A stretch of DNA of 64,000 nucleotides, from contig JAJEIE010000027.1 of assembly GCA_022827625.1 (NCBI GenBank), positions 424,827-488,826 on the forward strand. Direction: 5' to 3'. Under the pieces are notes generated by a model. The model did not search any database. It saw only the letters and a program-made list of their open reading frames with translations, and was not told the DNA's origin. Positions 1-8,460 of this stretch are shown here, piece after piece. Within the stretch, counting starts at the first letter, position 1, and every line of letters starts with the position of its first letter. The DNA comes from Candidatus Poribacteria bacterium (GTDB lineage: Bacteria; Poribacteria; WGA-4E; WGA-3G). The translations under genes and the position numbers were made by a program.

Positions 1-1219
1 TGTTATCAAACTTCTGGATGCGTGAGATGACGTTATGGAAAAGAGTGAGACGAATGTCTTTCCGCTTGAGTTCTTCGGCGAGTTCTGCTTTACCTTCATC
101 ATCAGTTTCGTCGGCATAGTAACGATTGTATTCTGCCTCTTCCAACAATCGCACGCGTCGGTTCAAAGCAGCAGTATCAGCAGCGGCTGCGGGACTCTGA
201 GCAAAGGGTCCATATTGTGGTCGGGTCGTGTTCGCGATTGTATCAGCGAGTTCCGCTTGTCCTGGTGTAATCTCCGTTAGTTGGGTCAATGTCGGCGAGA
301 GCGCGATAATTTCCGGCAGACCCCCAATTTTTCTGCGGAATTGACTCGCATCTTTAACTAAAATTTCGCCAGTCGGCAGCGTCGCAAGTGCCATCGGCTT
401 CGTAAATTCCCCGTTGCCACGCCCTTTTCTGCCGAAACTGCTAACAAATTTACCGGCTGCGTCAAATTGCACAATACGGTGGTTTCCAGTGTCAGCGATG
501 AGGACATTTCCGCGTACACCAATCGCAATGTCCGCAGCATCCATATCAAATTCACCGTCTCCCGAACCGTACCTACCGAAAGCAAGTAGGTTTTCTCCAT
601 CAGCACCGAACTTATAGATCCGCCCGCGTTCAGCGTCCAAAACGTAGAGTTCATTTTCGGAATTGAGAGCAACACGAAGGGCTCTGTCATAGCCTTTTGG
701 TTGGATGGCAAAAGCGGTTTTCCCTTCTTCGTCAATGATGAGACTCACCGGTAAAACGACTTTCGGACGGATATCCACCGGATCAACAAAGTAGGTGTCT
801 AACAGCTCGCCTGTTGCGTTGAATTTATAGACACACGGCGCGAACATATAGACTTTTGGATCTGTGCTTTCGGCAATATGATGCACCGTCACATCGGCAA
901 CATAGATATTTCCGATGTTATCTACGGCGAGATGCCCCGGTTTTCGCAGGATATTATCTGGAGATTCTGGGACTTCCGGGAATTGAAACAGAAATTCTCC
1001 GGTCGCCGACAACTTCTGGATAAGCCGATTCTCGGTATCGCTGACATAAATGTGCTGTCTATCAAAGGCGAGATGAATGTCCTTGCTGAACCGTCCTTGG
1101 GTTGTCCCTTTGCCTGCGAATTCGCGTTCTAATCGAATGAAATCTACTGAAAACGCGAAAGGTAATCCAGTGCATAACAAGCAGAATGCAAGTAGTGTTG
1201 TAAGCGTTGTATTTTTCAT
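1..1219 (-). CDS. NHL-repeat beta-propeller protein, exported, partial (runs off left edge)
   Basis: Minus-strand translation from ATG at 1219: MKNTTLTTLLAFCLLCTGLPFAFSVDFIRLEREFAGKGTTQGRFSKDIHLAFDRQHIYVSDTENRLIQ...; repeated 'GNVLIADTGNHRIVQFD' NHL motifs; open to base 1. Not in the ORF track because it is open at the edge. Confidence 0.85.
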   Translation of the reverse strand, partial: MKNTTLTTLLAFCLLCTGLPFAFSVDFIRLEREFAGKGTTQGRFSKDIHLAFDRQHIYVSDTENRLIQKLSATGEFLFQFPEVPESPDNILRKPGHLAVDNIGNIYVADVTVHHIAESTDPKVYMFAPCVYKFNATGELLDTYFVDPVDIRPKVVLPVSLIIDEEGKTAFAIQPKGYDRALRVALNSENELYVLDAERGRIYKFGADGENLLAFGRYGSGDGEFDMDAADIAIGVRGNVLIADTGNHRIVQFDAAGKFVSSFGRKGRGNGEFTKPMALATLPTGEILVKDASQFRRKIGGLPEIIALSPTLTQLTEITPGQAELADTIANTTRPQYGPFAQSPAAAADTAALNRRVRLLEEAEYNRYYADETDDEGKAELAEELKRKDIRLTLFHNVISRIQKFDN

Positions 1220-1228
1220 GTTTTTCGT

Positions 1229-1651
1229 TTAAAGTTCCTCTAACAGAAGGGCGACTTCTTTACGGAATTGTTTCATTTCATCTTGCATTTCGTCAAGTCT
1301 CTTTTCCATCGCATGTTGATTGCGTTGCCTGGAGACAAGGATAAGTTGAGGTATACCAACTGCTAACACAATTAATGCCATAACACCCACCAACAGTGTC
1401 ACAATCAGCGTTATATTTCTGTCAGTACCATCCATTCTGGCTGTAAGTTTGCCTTCAGTTCCGTCAAGTTTTATATCGATATATTCGCGCGTGCGTTTTT
1501 CTGACGCAATGATTGTTGTGTCAATATATGTGCGCAGGCGTTCTTCCGATTTTTCCACGATATTTGAAATCGTTAGGATATCTTCGGGAGTCAATTCAGC
1601 AAATGCCGAGGATGTGAGTAAGAAACAGATCACGATTATCAAGTTTTTCAT
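1229..1651 (-). CDS. Small exported/membrane protein with coiled coil and one TM helix
   Basis: 140 aa ORF; signal peptide MKNLIIVICFLLTSSAFA, coiled-coil-like middle, TM 'LIVTLLVGVMALIVLAVGIPQLILV', charged C-terminus. Confidence 0.7.
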   Translation of the reverse strand: MKNLIIVICFLLTSSAFAELTPEDILTISNIVEKSEERLRTYIDTTIIASEKRTREYIDIKLDGTEGKLTARMDGTDRNITLIVTLLVGVMALIVLAVGIPQLILVSRQRNQHAMEKRLDEMQDEMKQFRKEVALLLEEL

Positions 1652-1759
1652 GGAATTCTCCTTTAGGGCAGGTTGTTGAAGTCTATTCCGTTGCTTTGGA
1701 CTTCGCTAATTATGGTACACGCTTCTAACTTGAATGTCAAGGCAAAATTGTGAAATAAC

Positions 1760-3676
1760 CTAATCTGGCAGGATACGGTATCCTGTGCTGATTCCGGTAA
1801 CCATTCCAATGATTGCCCAGAGACCAGCACAGGTCATCTCCCCGATGACCAATCCGAGGAAAACAGGTCTCGCACTCCGATATGCTTTCAAACCGCCATA
1901 TTTCACAATACTAAACTTCAGACCCCAACCCAAAAATATCGAGAACCAGAGTTTAAACGTCGCCCAGGAACTCAGCATCGTATAACCGAGCGGATGCAGG
2001 GGCCACCACACAAAGGTTTGGCGCATCCACATCAAAAAGACTGTGAAGCCGCTACCGACCAGTATAAACCCAGTATTCGTCCAATTCGTGCTTGTCTTTG
2101 GACTTGTAAGTAAGCCTTCCAGTTGCCGCATGAACCAGCTACCGCCCGTGTAAGGCGCGCCATGGGCGTAACTAATTTTAATTGCCGAGTAATAGGAAAC
2201 GGCAAGCCCAATAACCATTGCTACCGCCATCGCAAGGAGAAGTTGCCGCCGTTTGACACGCGCATCATCTGCTGCTTTCAATCCGTTCATTATGTTAGGC
2301 ATCATAAACTCACGAAGATCTAACGTCATGCATACCGGATGCATCATCATTGAGGTCACCGTAGAAGGATGAATTTTTGAGGTGCCGAGCGTCGTCAGGA
2401 AGAAACTCTGTGGTGAGAACGATGGATTGATGAAGGGGATACCCCCGTTAATCACCTGCCACGTCAGCACAACATACATTGCAAGCAGAAACAGAACGAA
2501 ACCGAGCGCAAATAAGAGGGACATACCCATCAAATGGTTGAAAAACACAAGGACACAAATACCGCCAAGCAACCCGAAAATTGTAACGCTATGCGGGAGT
2601 GCTTCATCGGAGGGACGGAACTGGAGCATGTTTTTAATATGGTGCCGCATCTTCCAGAGCGCAATGGCGATGAACGCCAGACACGCCCCCGCCTCTTGTG
2701 CCGCACTGAATGATTTCCCCGTCCACTGAACGCCGGGTCCCGAAGTGAGTTGAAAACCCATCATTACACCCAAAAGGCATTGCAGTTTGTAAAAGATGAA
2801 GAAGAACCAGATGCTAAACGACACCTCCAAAGTCAGAAGGTAGCTAAACCCGACCATCGACCAAAAGATAACAATCTGAAACGGACGGAGGGCATTCCAA
2901 GGGCGTTCAACGAGGTACTGATTGAGCCAGAAATCGCGTGGAATGTGTGGGGTGGCAGGAAAGAATGTATGCAAACCGTTCATTGTGTGCAGGAATACTG
3001 GGAACGCAAATCCAAACCAGAGCGCACTGTTCTTAAAAAGCGGACCGAGACTCCCACTGCCTTGTGCTGCCATTTCTACTGGCAACTTGACCAATGGAAA
3101 CGCACAACGTTCATACTCTACCCACTGCTTGCGAAGTAGCACCGAAAGGCAGATCATCACGAAATAGGCGACCAGAACGTAGGCACTCCACGTCAAGATC
3201 GGGGTTATCCATGCGTGCCACGGCACGGATTCACCGGCGAACAGACCTTCAAAGAACGAGCGCGCCGCGCCGCGATCCTGCACCACCCGCCAGTGTGGAA
3301 TATAGTGGTGAAATAAGGACTCCCAGTCGTTTTCCGGGGTCGCGAGGTACTGATAAGCCACCATCGGGCTGAGCGCGTATCGCATCATCCCTGAAGATGG
3401 GATGCCTGCTGGCGCGAGCATAATACACCAGATTGTGACGAGTTCGCCCGATGAAAAGGCGGAAGTCGGATGTACCCGTTTCAGAAAAACGTTGATACCT
3501 AAGACAAAAATCGTCAGGACAAAGAAGGGAGCGACAGGGAAGTGGCCACCTGCAAGGAAGATGTTGCGAATGACGTAATCGTTATAAGGAGCAAGGAGGC
3601 ATTCGGTGGTCGCACACGCCAAACCGATGAACACTGCGCGCCATGTCAGGCTATCTCGGACCTGTTGTTGAATCAA
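1760..3676 (-). CDS. Large polytopic membrane protein (resembles the DUF6785/DUF6784 family)
   Basis: 638 aa ORF, many hydrophobic segments; TTG start. Confidence 0.7.
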   Translation of the reverse strand: MIQQQVRDSLTWRAVFIGLACATTECLLAPYNDYVIRNIFLAGGHFPVAPFFVLTIFVLGINVFLKRVHPTSAFSSGELVTIWCIMLAPAGIPSSGMMRYALSPMVAYQYLATPENDWESLFHHYIPHWRVVQDRGAARSFFEGLFAGESVPWHAWITPILTWSAYVLVAYFVMICLSVLLRKQWVEYERCAFPLVKLPVEMAAQGSGSLGPLFKNSALWFGFAFPVFLHTMNGLHTFFPATPHIPRDFWLNQYLVERPWNALRPFQIVIFWSMVGFSYLLTLEVSFSIWFFFIFYKLQCLLGVMMGFQLTSGPGVQWTGKSFSAAQEAGACLAFIAIALWKMRHHIKNMLQFRPSDEALPHSVTIFGLLGGICVLVFFNHLMGMSLLFALGFVLFLLAMYVVLTWQVINGGIPFINPSFSPQSFFLTTLGTSKIHPSTVTSMMMHPVCMTLDLREFMMPNIMNGLKAADDARVKRRQLLLAMAVAMVIGLAVSYYSAIKISYAHGAPYTGGSWFMRQLEGLLTSPKTSTNWTNTGFILVGSGFTVFLMWMRQTFVWWPLHPLGYTMLSSWATFKLWFSIFLGWGLKFSIVKYGGLKAYRSARPVFLGLVIGEMTCAGLWAIIGMVTGISTGYRILPD

Positions 3677-3880
3677 TTCATTGCCTTCTCTTTCTTTGAT
3701 TTTGGTCGTTCTGTTTTTAAAATGGGCGTTATTCTAATGGTAACGATTATATCACACTTTATTTTCTTAAAAGATTTTATTTTTCTTAGGAGTGTTAAGT
3801 GCTGAGCAATTTCCAATCCGATACAGGTGCCTCCGTTACAGGAGAACCTTACTTCCCGATGCGGTCAGCATTTTCCTTTT

Positions 3881-5272
3881 CTATAGTGGAAGCCAGATCA
3901 AAACCGTTGTCCCTCCCCCAAACGTGCTTTTGATCGCCACGTCACCGCCATGCTCCTCAAGAATCCGTTTGACATTTGCCAAACCGAGACCGGTCCCTTT
4001 CGTTTTTCGGGTAAAGAACGGTTCAAAGATATGTTCCAAATCTTCTGCGGGTATCCCAACACCAGAATCTGTGACTTTGATACATACGCTGTTATCTTCT
4101 ATCCCCGTGGATACCTTCAGTTCACCACCTTGTGGCATGGCTTCCATCGCATTCAGGACGACATTCATAAACGCCTGCTTCAATTTATCTGAATCAAACT
4201 GAACTTCTGGGGTTACAGGTGATAGGTCTAACACTAACTGAATCTGGTGGTGTACCAAGTTGGCTTCCATCAAAGCTAAGATCTCTTGCAGGACAGGTGC
4301 AAGCGGTTGTTGTGTGAGGTTAAGTGCCGTAGGACGTGCAAAGTCCATCAACCCTTTGACAATAGTGTCAATTCGCTCAATCTCCTCAAGGATATAACGG
4401 AGCGATTGCTGGTGCTTTTCCACCGACATTTCGGGTTTCTGCATCAACATTTGTGCCAGCATCCGCATAGATGACAACGGATTTCGGATCTCGTGCGCGA
4501 ACGAGGCGGACATTTTTCCTGCTGTCGCCAAACGTTCCGCTTGAATCAGCCGATCCCTTGACTGTTTCAAATCTCTGGTCATTTTATTAAACGCAGCGGC
4601 GAGATCCCCTATTTCATCGTGTGTTTTAAGATCACACTGTTCATCTAAGTCCCCTGTAGCGACGCGTGCTGTCGAATCAACCAAGACTGTGATTGGGTTC
4701 GTCAAATTTTTCCCAATCCTTTGACTGATAAAAGCGACCAGAGCCAGAACGAGGATAGCAATACTGAGCATATACCATGTGAACGTACGTTTTGCCTCGG
4801 CGATCGCTTCCATCGGACGCAACAAGCAGTAGAAGCGTCCGAATTCGAGCGGCAAATAAAAAACCTTATACGGTTTCCCGGCGAGTGTAACGTCTTGTGT
4901 AACGGATGTTCCATCTGGGTTTTCAAAGTGCTTCTTAACCTCACGCAGCCGCATTTTATCTGCCAAATTCGCCCAATCCTGCTCCTCATTAGAGAGTCTA
5001 TTGAGTGAATTATAGTTTAGCGTATAATCAGAGCCAAAAATCATAATCTCAACGCTGTAGGCACGTTTAAGTTTTTCTTGATCTTGTTCGAAATAGCCCG
5101 TTTCTATAATAGTATCAAGCCATCCTTCCGTTTCACGCGTAAACTGTTGGCTATACTTCCACGCAAAGATTTCGATAGCCACCAAAGGTAGCACAACAGC
5201 AACTACAGCAAAGAGAAGTAAAAACGGGAGAACGATCTTGGTTTGAATGCTATACCGACGCATTAGATTCAC
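3881..5272 (-). CDS. Sensor histidine kinase (TM-sensor-TM-HAMP-HisKA-HATPase)
   Basis: 463 aa; H-box 'SFAHEIRNPLSSM', N-box 'LNAMEAMPQGG', G-boxes 'DSGVGIP' and 'GTGLGLANVKRI'. Confidence 0.9.
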   Translation of the reverse strand: MNLMRRYSIQTKIVLPFLLLFAVVAVVLPLVAIEIFAWKYSQQFTRETEGWLDTIIETGYFEQDQEKLKRAYSVEIMIFGSDYTLNYNSLNRLSNEEQDWANLADKMRLREVKKHFENPDGTSVTQDVTLAGKPYKVFYLPLEFGRFYCLLRPMEAIAEAKRTFTWYMLSIAILVLALVAFISQRIGKNLTNPITVLVDSTARVATGDLDEQCDLKTHDEIGDLAAAFNKMTRDLKQSRDRLIQAERLATAGKMSASFAHEIRNPLSSMRMLAQMLMQKPEMSVEKHQQSLRYILEEIERIDTIVKGLMDFARPTALNLTQQPLAPVLQEILALMEANLVHHQIQLVLDLSPVTPEVQFDSDKLKQAFMNVVLNAMEAMPQGGELKVSTGIEDNSVCIKVTDSGVGIPAEDLEHIFEPFFTRKTKGTGLGLANVKRILEEHGGDVAIKSTFGGGTTVLIWLPL

Positions 5273-5576
5273 TCTTTTCTTGTATCGGGGCTACGGACGG
5301 TTTCTACAAATTCTGATATTGTTTTTCAGTATAACCTAAAGCAATAGGCGTGTCAACATATACGCAGCATTAGACGTTTCTGTACACGAGAAAGATGACA
5401 AGCATCCTTGAAATTGAAATTTTAAGCGAACAAAAATCATATATAACGTGTCTAATATGTGAAAGTCGGAACTTTTTAGTACTTATGGTGTGTAAATTTT
5501 GGAGCATTTCCTTTTCAATGGACATTATGAACTCAGGGTTTTCAAACTTAACTTTGTTCCCATGGAGAAAATACAG

Positions 5577-6236
5577 ATGACAGATGCCATGCAATTCGGC
5601 ACTTCGCACACAGATGTAGAATATACAGATCCAAATCTTGAGCAGATTAGTGAGGATGAGCTTATTCGGCGGTTCCAGAATGGGGACACAGAGGCTTTCA
5701 ACCCTCTTGTTCTCAAATATCAAAAGAAAATATATAATTTCTTGTATCGGCGCGTGCGTGATCGAGAAACAGCAAAAGACCTGTGCCAAGAGGTGTTTTT
5801 AAAGGCGTTTAAGGCACTACCTAATTTCAAAGGTGATTCCACGTTTTATAGTTGGGTTTACCGGATTGCCATCAACTGTAGCATAGATTTCCAGCGTCAG
5901 CGAAATCGTGTTAAAGTTCTGACGTTTGAAGAATTATCATTTGATGCTGACGATGTTTTGAGAATGGTGAATTCACATCCGTCCCCAGAAGCACTCACCG
6001 AATCTGAGGAGCTCGGACGAATCATCCGCAAGGCGGTACAGAAATTGCCACCGGGTCAACGGCGTGTTTTTAATTTGCGCCACCGGAGAGAACTCGCGAT
6101 TAAAGAGATCGCAGCACTCTTAAACAGGTCGGAGGGGACAATTAAAGCGCACTTGCATCATGCGCATCAGCGATTGCAGGGTATGCTGCTCCCGTATTTG
6201 CAAAATCAACCGCTGGAATGGAATAGAGAAACTTAA
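5577..6236 (+). CDS. ECF RNA polymerase sigma-70 factor
   Basis: Region 2 'LVLKYQKKIYNFLYRRVRDRETAKDLCQEVFLKAFKAL' and region 4 'LPPGQRRVFNLRHRRELAIKEIAALLNRSEGTIKAHLHHA'; ATG at 5577 (alternative 5562). Confidence 0.9.
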   Translation: MTDAMQFGTSHTDVEYTDPNLEQISEDELIRRFQNGDTEAFNPLVLKYQKKIYNFLYRRVRDRETAKDLCQEVFLKAFKALPNFKGDSTFYSWVYRIAINCSIDFQRQRNRVKVLTFEELSFDADDVLRMVNSHPSPEALTESEELGRIIRKAVQKLPPGQRRVFNLRHRRELAIKEIAALLNRSEGTIKAHLHHAHQRLQGMLLPYLQNQPLEWNRET

Positions 6237-6332
6237 CGGGCGAATCTCTAACAGGTAGCAAGGTTTGTAACCTCGCCGGTTACGCTATCTGTAATTGTAA
6301 ATTCACTCTAAATGTGTATATGTACGACTAAT

Positions 6333-6368
6333 AGACGGGAATTCAACAAAAGTGTTCCCGTCTTTGCT
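6333..6368 (+). terminator. Rho-independent terminator-like hairpin after ECF sigma gene
   Basis: AGACGGGAA...TTCCCGTCT followed by T-rich TTGCTTG. Confidence 0.6.
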
Positions 6369-6515
6369 TGCAGAATCTGGAATCTCATCCGTCTGGTTTC
6401 TGTCTTTGGATTTTTCGATGCACTCGAAAAAATAATTGCGCCTTAATTTAACTTGACAACCTTGCCCAAATATAGTATAATATATAAAGTTCTATGTGAA
6501 GAATCAGTAAGGTTA

Positions 6516-6603
6516 GGTGGGATGGCTGAGTGGACGAAAGCGGCGGTCTTGAAAACCGTTATGGCGCAAGCCATCGTGGGTTCGAATCCTACTCCCACCG
6601 CCA
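6516..6603 (+). tRNA. tRNA-Ser(TGA)
   Basis: Acceptor GGTGGGA/TCCCACC, anticodon loop CTTGAAA, long variable arm, GTTCGAAT T-loop, encoded CCA. Confidence 0.95.
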
Positions 6604-6606
6604 TTT

Positions 6607-6691
6607 GGAGAGGTGCAGGAGTGGTTGAACTGGACTGCCTGCTAAGCAGTTATGGCGTAAGCCATCGTGGGTTCGAATCCCACCCTCTCCG
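6607..6691 (+). tRNA. tRNA-Ser(GCT)
   Basis: Acceptor GGAGAGG/CCTCTCC, anticodon loop CTGCTAA, long variable arm. Confidence 0.95.
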
Positions 6692-6731
6692 TTCTAATAG
6701 TTGTTCATTGGACTGAAAGCTATTACAATAC

Positions 6732-6805
6732 GCGCCTGTAGCTCAGCGGATTAGAGCAGCTGACTACGGATCAGCAGGTCGGGGGTTCGAGTCCTCTCAG
6801 GCGCT
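6732..6805 (+). tRNA. tRNA-Arg(ACG)
   Basis: Acceptor GCGCCTG/CAGGCGC, anticodon stem GCTGA/TCAGC with loop CTACGGA. Confidence 0.95.
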
Positions 6806-6815
6806 TTCAAATTTT

Positions 6816-7325
6816 ATGTTGGACGAAAAATGTAAAGCAAAGACAAATTGTTCGCTAATCACTCACAATTTGGATCGTGATCTTTTCTGGATGGGACAGA
6901 CAATCGAATTAGCACGGCAGGCGGGAGAAAAAGGCGAAGTGCCAGTCGCTGCAATGCTGATTAAAGAAGATATGTTGATTGCTGAAGCGCATAATATGCG
7001 TGAACAGCACGGCAATCCCATCGCTCATGCAGAAATGCTTGCGATACAAGCAGCAGCAGAGAAAATCGGGAACTGGCGATTTGTTGACACAACTTTGTAT
7101 GTAACATTAGAGCCGTGCTCAATGTGTGCCGGGGCGATCGTATTAGCACGCATTCCAAGGGTTGTTTATGCTACGGCAGACCCGAAATCTGGGGCAGCTG
7201 GAACACTCTATAACATTCTACAAGATGAACGTTTGAATCATCGCGTTGAATTGGTGAGTGGCGTCTTAGCAGAAGACAGCAGCACACTTCTTAAGTCTTT
7301 TTTCCAGCAACGCCGTCGGAAATAG
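6816..7325 (+). CDS. tadA: tRNA-specific adenosine deaminase TadA
   Basis: 'NPIAHAEMLAIQAAAEKIGNWRF' (HAE) and 'YVTLEPCSMCAGAIVLARIPRVVYA' (PCxxC). Confidence 0.92.
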   Translation: MLDEKCKAKTNCSLITHNLDRDLFWMGQTIELARQAGEKGEVPVAAMLIKEDMLIAEAHNMREQHGNPIAHAEMLAIQAAAEKIGNWRFVDTTLYVTLEPCSMCAGAIVLARIPRVVYATADPKSGAAGTLYNILQDERLNHRVELVSGVLAEDSSTLLKSFFQQRRRK

Positions 7326-7456
7326 GCGTTAATAGTTGTCGGTTAAGGACCGTCCGTAACAATCTTCCCCTGCTTGGTATATTTTAGGAAATGCTGGTTT
7401 GTTACAGGAGGCCTCTTTAACTAACAGCCGGAAACCGATAACTGATAACCACTTAA

Positions 7457-7541
7457 GGAGAGATGCAGGAGTGGTTGAACTGGACAGTCTCGAAAACTGT
7501 TGTGGCGTAAGTCACCGTGGGTTCGAATCCCACTCTCTCCG
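7457..7541 (+). tRNA. tRNA-Ser(CGA)
   Basis: Acceptor GGAGAGA/TCTCTCC, anticodon arm ACAGT-CTCGAAA-ACTGT, long variable arm. Confidence 0.93.
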
Positions 7542-7617
7542 TTTTTTCTATTTGTTAGTTGCGTGACAGTGTTCAAGAAAATTTAACTGTTGTAAGGCGC
7601 TGAAGTCTTACAATTCT

Positions 7618-7690
7618 GGGGCAGTAGCTCAGTTGGGAGAGTGCATCCCTCGCACGGATGAGGTCACGGGTTCAAATCCCGTCTGCTCCA
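7618..7690 (+). tRNA. tRNA-Ala(CGC)
   Basis: Anticodon arm CATCC-CTCGCAC-GGATG, acceptor GGGGCAG/CTGCTCC. Confidence 0.9.
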
Positions 7691-7754
7691 TTATGGAATT
7701 TTGATTTACAAACTAAATCGAAATTCCTATTTTCCTTATAGTCCCTTATTTTGC

Positions 7755-7846
7755 GGAGAGATGCAGGAGTTGGTTGAACTGGCATGACTGGAAATCATGT
7801 GTGCTGTTTTGCAGTACCGTGGGTTCGAATCCCACTCTCTCCGCCA
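7755..7846 (+). tRNA. tRNA-Ser(GGA)
   Basis: Anticodon arm CATGA-CTGGAAA-TCATG, long variable arm, encoded CCA. Confidence 0.93.
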
Positions 7847-7899
7847 TTTTCTTTTTTCAATTTTTTAAGTATGAAATCTCGGTGCTATGCACATCGATC

Positions 7900-8106
7900 A
7901 TCGTGATGAGAAATGAATCAGAAAAATCTGTTATAGGTTATCAAAGGTTTCTTAACGATTTAGAATCTGCAAGGACAACGGACGCAGCAGCTCAGATTTA
8001 ATCGTGATAAGAAATGAATCAGAAAAATCTGTTATAGGTTATCAAAGGTTTCTTAACGATTTAGAATCTGCAAGGACAACGGACGCAGCAGCTCAGATTT
8101 AATCGT
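7900..8106 (-). repeat. Two tandem copies of a 101-bp unit belonging to a dispersed repeat family
   Basis: ATCGTGAT(G/A)AGAAATGAATCAGAAAAATCTGTTATAGG...GCAGCTCAGATTTA occurs twice with period 101; reverse complement aligns with 41083-41190 and 50478-50585. Confidence 0.95.
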
Positions 8107-8109
8107 TAA

Positions 8110-8393
8110 AAGATCTTGGCTATGCTAGGTGGGGAGGTAGCGGTGCCCTGTATCTGCAATCCGCTAAAGCAGAACTGAATCCCCAGTAGGCGGCCTGTTT
8201 CTGTGGGGCCTGTCCCGCGCACGTGGTGTTGATGGTTGGGTCTTGAGCAACGAGTGCTTGTTGAACCCCGTCAGGTCCGGAAGGAAGCAGCGGTAGATAA
8301 GTTGCTCGTGTGACGCAAGGGTGCCTGACCTGAGCTAACGGCGTGGGCAACGCTCGGAGAAGCTTGTCAACTCTGGGTGCATAGTCATCTTTG
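8110..8393 (+). ncRNA. ffs: Signal recognition particle RNA, bacterial large type
   Basis: 5' domain GCTAGGTGGGGAGGTAGCGGTGCCCTGTA, domain IV signature GTCAGGTCCGGAAGGAAGCAGC, 3' GAGCTAACGGC...; termini can pair (GGCTATGC/GCATAGTC). Exact ends approximate. Confidence 0.9.
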
Positions 8394-8460
8394 GAGCGTC
8401 TCGACCCGACTAACAACACCCCAATTCCCAAGTTCCGGTTGTTTAAGGAAGGCTTGTGTG

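Noticed and set aside
2382-3372. Several plus-strand ORFs antisense to the large membrane protein gene
   Set aside because: Low-complexity antisense ORFs overlapping a well-supported CDS on the opposite strand.
6453-6716. 87-aa ORF over the tRNA region
   Set aside because: It is a read-through of two tRNA-Ser genes, not a protein.
7900-8106. CRISPR array
   Set aside because: Two directly adjacent 101-bp units with no spacers; no cas genes in the window.
8120-8431. 103-aa minus-strand ORF
   Set aside because: Antisense to the SRP RNA; no protein-like features.
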